Origin: Clostridia bacterium
GTDB lineage: Bacteria; Bacillota; Clostridia; Oscillospirales; Acutalibacteraceae
Length of the DNA stretch: 64,000 nt
Direction of reading: 5' to 3'
Assembly (NCBI GenBank): GCA_017521925.1
Contig: JAFXBG010000001.1
Location: 51,504 to 115,503, forward strand
Shown here: piece by piece, positions 16,144 through 24,630 of the stretch
Layout of the letters: each line of letters begins with the position of its first letter
How positions within the stretch are numbered: position 1 is the first letter of the stretch
The notes under the pieces: model-generated
Database searches by the model: none
What the model saw: the letters and a program-made list of their open reading frames with translations, nothing else
Told to the model about the DNA's origin: nothing
Translations under genes and position numbers: made by a program

Positions 16144-17934
16144 TTAAGCTTCGTCAGTTGCTTTTGCCACAACAGCAATGCCTAAAGCTTCTAAGCTTTC
16201 TGCATCAACGGGTGAGGGACATTGGCTCATAAGTTCACTTGCATTCTGAACCTTGGGGAAAGCTGTAACGTCACGTAAACTCTCAGCACCTGAGAGAATC
16301 ATTGCAAGTCTGTCTAAGCCGATACCCATACCGCCGTGGGGAGGAGCACCGTATTTGTAAGCCTCTACCAGGAAGCCAAACTTTGCTTCAATCTCTTCGT
16401 CAGTAAGCTTCAAAGCTCTGAACATTCTCTGCTGTAATTCGTAATCGGTAATACGGATAGAGCCTGATGAAAGTTCTGTGCCGTTAAGTGTAAGGTCATA
16501 AGCCTTTGCAATTACCTTGCCGGGGTCGGTGTCAAGGAACTCAAGGCATTCTTCCTTAGGCATAGTAAAGGGATGGTGCATTGCAACCCACTCTCCGCTT
16601 TCTTCGTCTTTTTCGAAGAAGGGGAAGTCAACAATCCAAAGGAACTTAAAGATGTCGGGGATAATGTCGAGCTTCTTTGCAACTGTAAGTCTTAAAGCAC
16701 CTAAGGTTGAAAGAACAGTGCTGGTTTTATCTGCAACAAAGAGCACTACGTCGCCTTTTTCTGCTCCTACCCTGTCAAGGATAGCTTCAAGCTCGCCTTC
16801 CTTCATAAACTTTGCAAAGGAGCAAGCGGGAGCATCATCAAGCCAACGTACAAAAGCAAGACCCTTTGCACCGATACCTCTGACAAACTCGGTTAATTTA
16901 TCAATCTCTTTTCTTGTAAGAGTTGCGGCGGAATTCTTAGCAACAATTGCACGAACAGAACCGCCGTTTTCAATAGCAGAAGCAAATACGCCGAATTCAG
17001 AATCTTTAACCAGGTCGGAAACATCCTGTATTTCCATACCAAAGCGGATGTCGGGTTTATCAGAGCCGAAACGCTCCATAGCCTCTTTGTATGTCATACG
17101 CTCAAAGGGAGTCTCAAGGTCTTTGCCTAAAACGTCCTTGAAAACTCGCTTCATAAGGCCTTCGTTAAGCTCAAGGATATCTTCAACATCAACAAAGGAA
17201 AGTTCCATATCTATCTGAGTAAACTCAGGCTGACGGTCAGCACGTAAATCCTCGTCTCTGAAGCAACGTGCAAGCTGAATATAGCGGTCAAAGCCTGAAA
17301 GCATTAAAAGCTGTTTGTAAATCTGAGGGGACTGGGGCAGAGCATAGAACTTGCCCTGATGAATTCTAGAGGGAACAAGATAGTCGCGGGCACCTTCGGG
17401 AGTTGACTTAATCATCATAGGGGTTTCAATCTCGATAAAGCCGTTTTCATAGAAGTAATCTCTTGCGGACTTTGCCAATACTGAACGCATCATAATATTA
17501 TCCTGTAAAGGCTTGCGTCTTAAATCAAGATAACGGTACTTAAGTCTTAATTCCTCGTTGGTATTGAGGTTGTCAACAATCTCAAAGGGAGGAGTATGAG
17601 CTGCACTTAAGATTCTTAAGTCTGTAACTGCAACCTCAATGTCGCCTGTGGGGATGTCGGGGTTTTTAGAGCTTCTTTCCCTTACTTCACCAACTGCACA
17701 AAGTACATATTCGCTTCGACAACTGAAAGCCTTGTCGAAAACAGCTCTGTCGGTGTTGTCGTCAAAAGCAAGCTGAGAAATACCTGTGCGGTCTCTTAAA
17801 TCGATAAAGATAAGAGAGCCAAGGTCGCGCTGACGCTGAACCCAACCGCAAAGGGTAACAACCTTGCCAATATCAGAACTGCGAAGTTCGCCGCAGTAGT
17901 TTGTTCTTTTAAGTCCTTTCATAAATTCTGCCAT
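16144..17934 (-). CDS. aspS: Aspartyl-tRNA synthetase
   Basis: This 596-residue bacterial-type AspRS starts with the anticodon-binding OB fold (GELRSSDIGKVVTLCGWVQRQRD) and continues into the class II core with motif 2 (ARCFRDEDLRADRQPEFTQ), a bacterial GAD insertion (about residues 300-420) and motif 3 near the C-terminus (GGMGIGLDRLAMIL). It charges tRNA-Asp. Whether it also charges tRNA-Asn cannot be judged. ATG follows AAGGAGG. It is the second gene after hisS (20-bp gap), a common pairing in Firmicutes. Confidence 0.96.
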   Translation of the reverse strand: MAEFMKGLKRTNYCGELRSSDIGKVVTLCGWVQRQRDLGSLIFIDLRDRTGISQLAFDDNTDRAVFDKAFSCRSEYVLCAVGEVRERSSKNPDIPTGDIEVAVTDLRILSAAHTPPFEIVDNLNTNEELRLKYRYLDLRRKPLQDNIMMRSVLAKSARDYFYENGFIEIETPMMIKSTPEGARDYLVPSRIHQGKFYALPQSPQIYKQLLMLSGFDRYIQLARCFRDEDLRADRQPEFTQIDMELSFVDVEDILELNEGLMKRVFKDVLGKDLETPFERMTYKEAMERFGSDKPDIRFGMEIQDVSDLVKDSEFGVFASAIENGGSVRAIVAKNSAATLTRKEIDKLTEFVRGIGAKGLAFVRWLDDAPACSFAKFMKEGELEAILDRVGAEKGDVVLFVADKTSTVLSTLGALRLTVAKKLDIIPDIFKFLWIVDFPFFEKDEESGEWVAMHHPFTMPKEECLEFLDTDPGKVIAKAYDLTLNGTELSSGSIRITDYELQQRMFRALKLTDEEIEAKFGFLVEAYKYGAPPHGGMGIGLDRLAMILSGAESLRDVTAFPKVQNASELMSQCPSPVDAESLEALGIAVVAKATDEA

Positions 17935-17954
17935 ATTAAAACCTCCTTAAAGGA

Positions 17955-19250
17955 TTATAAGTTCATACTTGTTTTACCGTCAAGATAAATTGCAGTAAAC
18001 TGAGAAACAAAATCTTCGCCCAAAGTAATTTCTACCTGTTCGCCTGTGGTCATATTTTTAAGGTTTGCCTTGTTTTCCTCTATTTCATTGTCGCCGATAA
18101 CAAGTGAGTACTGAGCACCGATTTTGTTTGCATACTTCATCTGTGCCTTTAAACCTCTGCCCACAATGTCGTACTGAGCGTGCAGGGAAGCATCTCTTAA
18201 GTCCTTAACTAAAGAGAAAGCCTTTGCCTCAGCATTTTCGCCCAAAGCCGCAACATAAAGTGCACAGGGTTCGGGTTTAGGGATTTCAATACCCTTGCTG
18301 TCAAGAAGCAAGAGGAGTCGCTCCATACCCAAGGCAAATCCCAAAGAGGGTAAGGGCTGACCGCCCAGCTCCTCAATAAGACCGTCGTATCGACCGCCGC
18401 CGCAAACCGTGGACTGAGAGCCGATACTGCCGCTTACAAATTCAAATACAGTCTTAGTATAGTAATCAAGACCGCGGACTATTCTGGGGTTTACTGTGTA
18501 TTTCATACCTGCACCGTCAAGGCAAGCCTTAACACCCTTAAAGTGCTCCTCGCACTCGTCACAGAGGTAGTCAAGGATTACAGGTGCATCCTTTGCAATT
18601 CCTGAGCAAACCTTGCTTTTGCAATCAAGAATACGCATAGGGTTACGCTCAAGTCTGCCTTTGCAGGTGTCGCAAAGCTCTTCTTCGTGGGATGCAAAGT
18701 ATTCCTTAAGTGCTGCGTGGTATTTTGCACGGCAAGTGGGACAGCCGATAGAGTTAATCTCAAGGCTTAAATCGTCAATGCCAAGCCTGTCAAAAATTGA
18801 AGCAGCGGCACAGATAAGCTCGGCATCTGCCACAGGCTTTGATGTGCCGTAAACCTCTAAGCCAAACTGGTGGAATTCCCTGAGTCTGCCTGCCTGAGGC
18901 TTTTCATAGCGATAGCAGGATACAAAGTAGCTTGCCTTAACGGGTAAGCCGTCATTGTATACGCCGTGCTCAAGTAAAGCACGGGCGGCACCTGCTGTAC
19001 CCTCGGGACGCAGAGTTACGGACTCACCGCCCTTGGTGTCGAAAGTGTACATTTCTTTCTGTACAACGTCTGTAGTTTCGCCAACGCTACGCTTAAAAAG
19101 CTGTGTATTTTCAAAAACAGGAGTGCGGATTTCAGCAAAGCCGTAAACTCTTGCCTGCTCACGCATAATCTCCTCTAAAAACTGCCAACGATAGCTCTCA
19201 GCGGGCAGAACGTCCTCGGTGCCCCTGAGCTTTTTGGTGATAAGAGCCAC
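17955..19250 (-). CDS. hisS: Histidyl-tRNA synthetase
   Basis: This class II synthetase has the HisRS signatures TLRPEGTAGAARALLEHG, a motif-2 CYRYEKPQAGRLREFHQFGLEVYG segment and RGLDYYTKTVFEF, plus a C-terminal anticodon-binding domain (ALYVAALGENA onward). I use the GTG at 19250 because GGGGAG lies six bases upstream; an in-frame TTG at 19268 would put the ribosome site inside the gene. A Cys-rich insertion (CPTCRAKY, CDTCKGR, CDECEEH) near residues 175-240 is present in some clostridial HisRS. No T-box leader is visible in the 100 bp upstream, which hold only the terminator of the upstream gene. Confidence 0.95.
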   Translation of the reverse strand: MALITKKLRGTEDVLPAESYRWQFLEEIMREQARVYGFAEIRTPVFENTQLFKRSVGETTDVVQKEMYTFDTKGGESVTLRPEGTAGAARALLEHGVYNDGLPVKASYFVSCYRYEKPQAGRLREFHQFGLEVYGTSKPVADAELICAAASIFDRLGIDDLSLEINSIGCPTCRAKYHAALKEYFASHEEELCDTCKGRLERNPMRILDCKSKVCSGIAKDAPVILDYLCDECEEHFKGVKACLDGAGMKYTVNPRIVRGLDYYTKTVFEFVSGSIGSQSTVCGGGRYDGLIEELGGQPLPSLGFALGMERLLLLLDSKGIEIPKPEPCALYVAALGENAEAKAFSLVKDLRDASLHAQYDIVGRGLKAQMKYANKIGAQYSLVIGDNEIEENKANLKNMTTGEQVEITLGEDFVSQFTAIYLDGKTSMNL

Positions 19251-19324
19251 TTTAAGCTCCCCTTTCAAGTAGATAAATCTTTAATAATTTATTTTATCAT
19301 ATTTTCATCTGCATTTCAACACCT

Positions 19325-19362
19325 CAAAAAGCAAAAATCCCCTGCATTTATGCAGGGGATGA
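19325..19362 (-). terminator. Terminator after the anti-sigma gene
   Basis: On the minus strand ATCCCCTGCAT pairs with ATGCAGGGGAT and is followed by TTTTTGCTTTTTG. Confidence 0.88.
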
Positions 19363-19371
19363 GGAACTAAG

Positions 19372-20574
19372 TTATACCAAAGGTGTTGTGTAGATGTAGC
19401 TTACGTTTTCGTTTTTGCTAATTCTGAGAATTTCGTCTTTTGTAGCAGTAACTACAAAGCCATAGGTGTAAATTCCGTGTTCTTCTATGCTTTCCATAAG
19501 GGTAACAAATTGACCATCCGAGGAGTGATATCCAACCATTTCAAAGAAATCTTTATTCTCCAGCATATATCTGAGCATACTTGTCATGTGAGTTTCCATA
19601 ACTTCAGCTGAAGGCTTATTGAGAGAGTAATCGCCCTCGACGGAGTCTATTACGTCAAAAAAGTTCAGATAGGGATATTTTTCATTGTCATAAGCATGTT
19701 CACTTGCGTTGCCATGGAAGTTAAAGCCTGTAATTCCGCCTGTTAAGTAGTAATCGTTGCCTAAATGTTCGCAAACTGCACACCATTCGGGAGTGATATT
19801 GCTTTTTTTGCTCCAGTTTACCATTTCGTCGTAAGTCATAACCTTGTCAAAGGTAACGTAGGCAACGTAGTAGTCGTGTTCGTCAAGCTCGGTAAGCTTT
19901 CTTAATGCATCCTCAGGAGTACCTGCGGCGGCGGTTCCGCCCTGTCCTGTAAGACCTTCAACGCCCTCATACCAGAATGCGTTGTGTGCAGGCATATTCA
20001 GAATTGTGTCGTCAAAAAGGTTCAGCCAGTTTTTGTCTATGGTTCCATGAACATTGTTGAACTGCCCTGTAAAGCTGAAGTTTTTTAATATCTGGATATC
20101 GTATTTGCCGAAACCGTTACGGTTTGCATAGGTACTGAAGCGATAGTACCCCGGAGTAAACAGCTCTGAGTAAACCATAGTATCAATATCCAGCTGAAGT
20201 GAAGCAGCTCCGCTTTCGGTTCTTCCTACAATTTGGGCAGGGTCATAATAGAAAGAGTCAACAATATTTGGCAGGGCGGTGTTTGCAACAATTACAAGTG
20301 CCAGCACTATTATGCCTACCCCTATGCCAAGTTTAAGAAAAGCCCTGCGGATAGATTTTTTAATCATTTTCTGAAAACGTTTTTCGTCAAAACCGCTGTT
20401 GTCATCAGAGATTTCCGCCTCAAGGCAGGAGTTTTCAAGCTCAGGGATTTCGTCATTTTCAAATAAAAATTCGCTTATGGCTTCCTGCTTTTCAATGTCA
20501 GCCTTTATTTCTTTTTTCTGTTCTTGTGAAAGCTCGCCTTTTTTGTATAAATTTAAAAGCTCTTTATATGTCAT
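19372..20574 (-). CDS. Membrane-anchored anti-sigma / sigma-regulatory protein
   Basis: This 400-residue protein is encoded directly after, and overlapping by 11 bases, an ECF-type sigma factor. The first 85 residues are charged and cytoplasmic, with a conserved N-terminal MTYKELLNLYKKGELS. One membrane helix follows (about residues 83-107, LGIGVGIIVLALVIVANTALP), then a large extracytoplasmic domain (residues 110-400) resembling the sigma-factor regulator N and C domains. By its position and topology it probably holds the sigma factor inactive until an envelope signal arrives (inference). The signal is unknown. Confidence 0.75.
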   Translation of the reverse strand: MTYKELLNLYKKGELSQEQKKEIKADIEKQEAISEFLFENDEIPELENSCLEAEISDDNSGFDEKRFQKMIKKSIRRAFLKLGIGVGIIVLALVIVANTALPNIVDSFYYDPAQIVGRTESGAASLQLDIDTMVYSELFTPGYYRFSTYANRNGFGKYDIQILKNFSFTGQFNNVHGTIDKNWLNLFDDTILNMPAHNAFWYEGVEGLTGQGGTAAAGTPEDALRKLTELDEHDYYVAYVTFDKVMTYDEMVNWSKKSNITPEWCAVCEHLGNDYYLTGGITGFNFHGNASEHAYDNEKYPYLNFFDVIDSVEGDYSLNKPSAEVMETHMTSMLRYMLENKDFFEMVGYHSSDGQFVTLMESIEEHGIYTYGFVVTATKDEILRISKNENVSYIYTTPLV

Positions 20575-21061
20575 AGCCGTGTACCTCCATAAATTTTCTA
20601 AGTTCTTTTTTACCTCTGAAGCTCAACACCCTTACGTTTTCAGGGGTAATGTGCAAAATTGCGGCAATCTCTTTTTGAGAAAGCCCGCTGAAATACTGCA
20701 GAATAAGAACCTCTCGTTTTATTCCTCCAAGGCTTTGCAAAGCCTCAAAACAAAGCCGCCTGCGTTCATTTTCTATGATTTTTTCTATCATAGGCGGTGA
20801 GTCAGAAGGGGAATCTTTAAGGTTTTCAAAGCTTTCTTTCTTCTTTTCTTTTTTAATGAGGTTATAGTAAAGATTCCTCGCCACCATATATAGCCACGCA
20901 CGCATATTGCCGTGACTGTCGGGTAATGAAAGAATCGCTTTAAGGAAAGTTTCCTGCACCAAGTCCTCGGTAACTTCCCGATTGCGACAAAGGGAGTAAA
21001 TGTAAAGATATATTTCTTTGTAGTATTTCTGATAAAGCTCATTAAGCAGTTTTTTGTCCAT
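20564..21061 (-). CDS. ECF-type RNA polymerase sigma factor
   Basis: This 165-residue sigma-70-family protein has region 2 LYIYSLCRNREVTEDLVQETFLKAI and AWLYMVARNLYYN, and region 4 LGGIKREVLILQYFSGLSQKEIAAILHITPENVRVLSFRGKKEL, which forms the HTH. It is a typical ECF size without sigma-1 or sigma-3. ATG 21061 follows GGGGGAG; upstream in-frame starts have no ribosome site. The start of the downstream membrane protein overlaps its last codons, so the two are translationally coupled. Confidence 0.9.
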   Translation of the reverse strand: MDKKLLNELYQKYYKEIYLYIYSLCRNREVTEDLVQETFLKAILSLPDSHGNMRAWLYMVARNLYYNLIKKEKKKESFENLKDSPSDSPPMIEKIIENERRRLCFEALQSLGGIKREVLILQYFSGLSQKEIAAILHITPENVRVLSFRGKKELRKFMEVHGYDI

Positions 21062-21104
21062 TTTACTCCCCCTTTCCTTAAGTCTCGAAGTACTTCTACA
21101 CATA

Positions 21105-21131
21105 TAACAACTCGGTGCAAAAAATGTTACA
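21105..21131 (-). promoter_or_regulatory. Possible autoregulated ECF promoter upstream of the sigma gene
   Basis: On the minus strand TGTAAC (complement of 21126-21131) lies about 65 bases before the sigma start and resembles ECF-type -35 boxes with an AAC core. The -10 region is not clear. Confidence 0.3.
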
Positions 21132-21147
21132 CTTTATTTTACCACAA

Positions 21148-21180
21148 AATAAAAAAGAGCGGAAAATTCCGCCCTTTTAA
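21148..21180 (-). terminator. Terminator after the Fic gene
   Basis: On the minus strand GGGCGGAA pairs with TTCCGCTC (one G-U pair) and is followed by TTTTTTATTTTG. Confidence 0.8.
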
Positions 21181-21186
21181 GATTTG

Positions 21187-22398
21187 TTAAGTTTTTGCGA
21201 TTATTTCGTCTACCACATTTAAGTTTAGTGTAAAGAATTTTTCGTTACCGTTTTTCTTTTCTGCTAATAAACCGTTGCTTTCTATAGTCGCGAGCCTTTT
21301 TTTGATAGTATTACGACTTTCGCCTGTGTTTTCTATTAATTCTTTAGTTGAGATACCATGTTCTGCAAATAGGGTTGCCTGTACAAGATAGTCGTACACA
21401 TTACTTAGCTTTTGATTAGTACCCTCAGGCAAGTAAGGGATAGCTTTAAGGTAATGATTCATAGCACTTACCCTGTTAGAGAGGGCTTGGGCTAATTGGT
21501 ACATCGACTTGTAAACTATATTTGTAAACATATATAAAAACGGAGTTAAATCACCTTTGTTGCGGGGATCGTTGCAGGTTTTAAAAGCTTCGTAATATTC
21601 TTTTATATTTTCCTGAATAGTATAAGATATCCGATAACCAATCAGTGGTTCTAATTGTTTTGATAACAGATAGCTGCTTATAAATCGCGAGGTACGACCG
21701 TTTCCGTCATAAAAAGGATGAATGTACCCGAAAAGGTAGTGGAAAATAGAAACTCTGAATAAATCTACAATTTGGTCGTCGTTTAATATATTGATTGCGC
21801 TATTCATTGCTTCTATAATTTTTTCTTCGGGTAATAGTCCTGTATGGATTTCTTTACCGGTTGGCGAAAGGACGCTTACACTGTTTTTTCTGAAAATCTT
21901 ACCGTCAGGGAAGTTGCTCGGGTCATCTTCAATTACTTCAGGAAGAGCTAATTCATCGTAAATATCGCGAATGTCTTTTGCCGATTCTATATCTATAGTC
22001 TCGTTATACATAAGCATAATATATTTATTTACTAAGCCCTTGAACCTTTTTTTAGAATCGCTTTTTTGTAAATCGGTCAGCACGCTGTCGATTTCTTTTC
22101 GGGTGCTGTGAACACCCTCTATATTATTTGATAAAACAATTTCGTCAATAAGACATCGTTTGGTAAATTGAGTTATTGATAAATTAGGGAGATAAGCTAC
22201 AAAGGATTGTATGTCCTTATCTAATTTTTGTATAGAAATAATTATCTTTAACAGTTCGGGTGTTTCGATAAAAAAAGCTTTGTTTTGATGAATTGTAAAA
22301 TCAAGGTGAACGGCAGAATCCGAGCCGAATCTGCTTTCATAAATTTTGTTGTAGTTTTCTATATCGCTGTGAAATATTTTTAGTAATGAATCGTACAT
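21187..22398 (-). CDS. Fic-domain AMPylase-type protein with N-terminal autoinhibitory motif
   Basis: This 403-residue Fic protein has the core motif HPFYDGNGR at residues 227-235, with the catalytic His227 and the anion-binding GNGR. An inhibitory helix motif SNNIEG (S/TxxxE/N-G type, residues 90-95) lies N-terminal to the Fic core, which places it in the self-inhibited class II. The Glu94 side chain would block productive ATP binding. A C-terminal winged-helix segment (about residues 335-400, STKELIENTGESRNTIKKRLATIE) may bind DNA. Such proteins usually transfer AMP to protein targets; the target is unknown. No separate antitoxin gene is adjacent. It starts with ATG after GAGGTGAG and sits at the edge of the AT-rich accessory block. 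Confidence 0.88.
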   Translation of the reverse strand: MYDSLLKIFHSDIENYNKIYESRFGSDSAVHLDFTIHQNKAFFIETPELLKIIISIQKLDKDIQSFVAYLPNLSITQFTKRCLIDEIVLSNNIEGVHSTRKEIDSVLTDLQKSDSKKRFKGLVNKYIMLMYNETIDIESAKDIRDIYDELALPEVIEDDPSNFPDGKIFRKNSVSVLSPTGKEIHTGLLPEEKIIEAMNSAINILNDDQIVDLFRVSIFHYLFGYIHPFYDGNGRTSRFISSYLLSKQLEPLIGYRISYTIQENIKEYYEAFKTCNDPRNKGDLTPFLYMFTNIVYKSMYQLAQALSNRVSAMNHYLKAIPYLPEGTNQKLSNVYDYLVQATLFAEHGISTKELIENTGESRNTIKKRLATIESNGLLAEKKNGNEKFFTLNLNVVDEIIAKT

Positions 22399-22594
22399 AT
22401 GCTCACCTCTAAATTATTATGCGTTTTTTGAAAACAATATACCCTTATTTTGAATATGATTTTCAAAAACAGTACAATTTGAAAATGCTATAATTAATAC
22501 TAGCATATAAATTGTCAAAAATCAAGGAAATTGACAATGAAATTTAGAAAAATCTAAAAGATATTTAAAAATTTCTGTATTTTAAAAGGACTTT

Positions 22595-22695
22595 AAAAAT
22601 GCAGAAAATTTGCAATGCCCACAATAAAAACAGGGTTTGAAGTTCTTGACTTCAAACCCTGTAATTATATACTTTGAGAAAAACCTTGATTTAAT
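22595..22695. repeat. 101-bp direct repeat, left copy
   Basis: This block is identical to 24515-24615 at 98 of 101 positions (offset exactly 1920). It contains a 14-bp-stem hairpin, ACAGGGTTTGAAGT/ACTTCAAACCCTGT, which on the minus strand is followed by TTTTTATTGTG and could act as a terminator. The two copies bracket the CAP/dockerin gene. The rest of the 384-bp spacer 22399-22782 holds no gene that I can see. Confidence 0.9.
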
Positions 22696-22730
22696 GACAT
22701 ACATAGAAAATAAATCATAATATTATTACA

Positions 22731-22771
22731 AAAAAAGAAACCGAATCGTAAGATTCGGTTTCTTTTTTTTT
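22731..22771 (-). terminator. Terminator after the CAP/dockerin gene (bidirectional)
   Basis: GAAACCGAATC pairs with GATTCGGTTTC across a GTAA loop, with long A/T runs on both sides. Confidence 0.85.
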
Positions 22772-22782
22772 GAATTAAGTTT

Positions 22783-24168
22783 TTATTTTTTTGCTGCTCC
22801 TAACATATGTGCTATACAAATTACAATTTCTCCATATTTATTATACTCATAGGAAATTCCTATTCCCATATTTTCGTAACCTGCATCCAACATATTAGCA
22901 TAATGCTCATCGCTTTTCTTGAAAGCCTCAAATGCATGTTTTGCCAAAGCCTTTAATTGCTCTTTCGACCCTGTAAATTCTCCTTCTACACCAGAATAAC
23001 CAGCAACATCGAAACGGTAAATGTTTTCACCTAAAGCAGTGCTATTATAGCCCTCAATGACCGAAGACCACTTACTGCCATCTGGTCTGATGTGGTCATA
23101 CACAATAGTCAGGTCTTTACTTCTAATTTGTGCACCGTTATCTAATATCTTATTATATGTGAGAACCGTACCACTCCAAGAAACAGCAAGTCTCTCTTCA
23201 TTTACAAGACGGAAAAATTCTTCTTCAATCTTCCAAAGCATTTCAGCAGTAAGAATATCTCCCTCAATAGGGTCAATCGGACCATAGGTTTCTATATTAG
23301 GAATGATAGGCTCAGTAGGCTCAGGTTCGATAGGGGTTTCAGTAGGCATCTCTGTTGTAGACTCTGTGGGTTCAGGCTCAGTAGGCATCTCGGTAGGAAC
23401 TTCTGTTGGTTTCTCTGTCGGGCCTTCTGTTACATCGGGCTCAGTAGGGTCAACAAGGTCTGTTGTGGGTTCTGTAGGTCTTTCAATAGGAACTTCTGTT
23501 GGTTCTTCTGTAGCTGGCTCTGTTGGCTTTTCAGTAGGCATCTCTGTTGTAGGCTCAGTAGGGTCTTCAACAGGTTCTGTGGTAGGCACTGTAGGAATCT
23601 CAGTAGGAACCTTTGTTGGCTCTTCTGTAGCTGGTTCTGTGGGCTTTTCAGTAGACATCTCTGTTGTAGGCTCAGTAGGGTCTTCAACAGGTTCTGTGGT
23701 AGGCACTGTAGGAATCTCAGTAGGAACTTCTGTTGGCTCTTCTGTCGGACCTTCTGTTACATCAGGTTCAGTAATCTCGGGTTCTGTCGGAACTTCTGTC
23801 GTAGGTATTGTTGTGTCTTCTGGTTTTGTGTTTTCAGGTGTTGTCGGAATTTCATCCATAGTTGTTTCTTTCTCGACAGGGAAAACATGAATGAAAGAAG
23901 CAATATACTTCTGAATCATTGTAGCATCAGTAATATCTACTTTGTTATTACCTCCTACATCTGCCACACACTTCTGAATATCTGTCAACTCTGTAAGTCT
24001 AGCAATGTGCTTTTGAATGATGGTAGCATCTTTAATAGTAATATGACCATCTAAATTAACATCACCGAAAGCATATTCAGGAATATTATTATATTCAACA
24101 GCCATTGCAGGCACGATACTAATAGCGAACAAACAAATAGTTAATAAAATAGATAAAAACTTTTTCAT
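22783..24168 (-). CDS. Secreted CAP-domain protein with N-terminal dockerin and Pro/Thr/Glu-rich linker
   Basis: This 461-residue exported protein has a signal peptide (residues 1-23) followed by a two-repeat dockerin-like module (GDVNLDGHITIKDATIIQKHIA and a second repeat VDITDATMIQKYIA, about residues 35-92). A low-complexity PTEP-type linker (about residues 98-300) leads to a C-terminal CAP/SCP domain with FFRLVNEERLA, LGENIYRF and HYANMLDAGYENMGIG. Dockerins are usually C-terminal, so this order is unusual. The linker contains a 39-residue tandem duplication. The protein probably docks on a cell-surface cohesin; the CAP domain function is unknown. ATG follows AGGAGG. It lies between the two copies of the 101-bp repeat. 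Confidence 0.85.
   Translation of the reverse strand: MKKFLSILLTICLFAISIVPAMAVEYNNIPEYAFGDVNLDGHITIKDATIIQKHIARLTELTDIQKCVADVGGNNKVDITDATMIQKYIASFIHVFPVEKETTMDEIPTTPENTKPEDTTIPTTEVPTEPEITEPDVTEGPTEEPTEVPTEIPTVPTTEPVEDPTEPTTEMSTEKPTEPATEEPTKVPTEIPTVPTTEPVEDPTEPTTEMPTEKPTEPATEEPTEVPIERPTEPTTDLVDPTEPDVTEGPTEKPTEVPTEMPTEPEPTESTTEMPTETPIEPEPTEPIIPNIETYGPIDPIEGDILTAEMLWKIEEEFFRLVNEERLAVSWSGTVLTYNKILDNGAQIRSKDLTIVYDHIRPDGSKWSSVIEGYNSTALGENIYRFDVAGYSGVEGEFTGSKEQLKALAKHAFEAFKKSDEHYANMLDAGYENMGIGISYEYNKYGEIVICIAHMLGAAKK
23544..23777 (-). repeat. 117-bp tandem repeat in the linker of the CAP protein
   Basis: Two nearly identical 117-bp units begin at 23544 and 23661 (39 codons each, differing for example in Met-Ser versus Met-Pro and Lys versus Glu). 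The second unit decays towards its end. The period is a multiple of three and keeps the frame. Confidence 0.7.
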
Positions 24169-24269
24169 AATTTTTCCCTCCTTGTTTCAATAATAATTAT
24201 TATAATTATGATTGTCAATATTATTATTTTAAATCATTATAAAATTCATACTTGGGTGGAAAAGAAGTT

Positions 24270-24383
24270 GTGTTTAACCAAGTTATTGAGAAACTAAATT
24301 CCAAAAGGAAAGTAGATGATATTCTAAAATCACTGTCGGCAGAAGAAATAAAAGAACTTTCAGAAAAACTTAATGTCGCTTAA
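24270..24383 (+). pseudogene. Short Lys/Glu-rich ORF, probably the 3' end of a lost gene
   Basis: From GTG 24270 the frame reads VFNQVIEKLNSKRKVDDILK and ends ELSEKLNVA, stopping at 24383. The frame is open upstream only to 24243. There is no ribosome site at the GTG, and a good terminator follows directly, so it looks like the C-terminal coiled remnant of a larger gene. I do not recognise the family. Confidence 0.35.
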
Positions 24384-24387
24384 ACAA

Positions 24388-24428
24388 GATAACCGAAGAG
24401 AGTTTTCTCTTCGGTTATTTTTTATGTC
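24388..24428 (+). terminator. Terminator after the short ORF remnant
   Basis: AACCGAAGAG pairs with CTCTTCGGTT and is followed by ATTTTTTAT. Confidence 0.8.
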
Positions 24429-24514
24429 CTAAGATTAAGGTATGAGAAAGAAATCTCTGCATATCTATTTTCAAAAAACGGCCTATTTTCAAAGGCTTTT
24501 GGAACAAATGTTGA

Positions 24515-24615
24515 AAAAATGCAGAAAATTTGCAATGCCCACAATAAAAACAGGGTTTGAAGTTCTTGACTTCAAACCCTGTAATTATATAATTTGGTAA
24601 AAACCTTGATTTAAT
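24515..24615. repeat. 101-bp direct repeat, right copy
   Basis: This is the second copy of the block at 22595-22695; the three mismatches correspond to 22672, 22677 and 22678. It is followed 15 bp later by the dispersed folded repeat copy C. Confidence 0.9.
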
Positions 24616-24630
24616 CAGGCTTTTATTATA

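Noticed and set aside
16517-17218. 233-residue plus-strand frame inside aspS
   Set aside because: It is the mirror of a conserved synthetase gene, very rich in Ser, without family signals or a start context.
19251-19371. T-box leader before hisS
   Set aside because: The space is only about 100 bp, holds the upstream terminator, and no T-box core sequence is visible.
23303-23890. 195-residue plus-strand GSVGTSVG repeat frame
   Set aside because: It is the antisense reading of the PTEP linker of the CAP protein; the repeats only mirror the real coding repeats.
22595-24615. CRISPR array
   Set aside because: The repeats are only two long copies (101 bp) almost 2 kb apart, with no spacer pattern and no cas genes.
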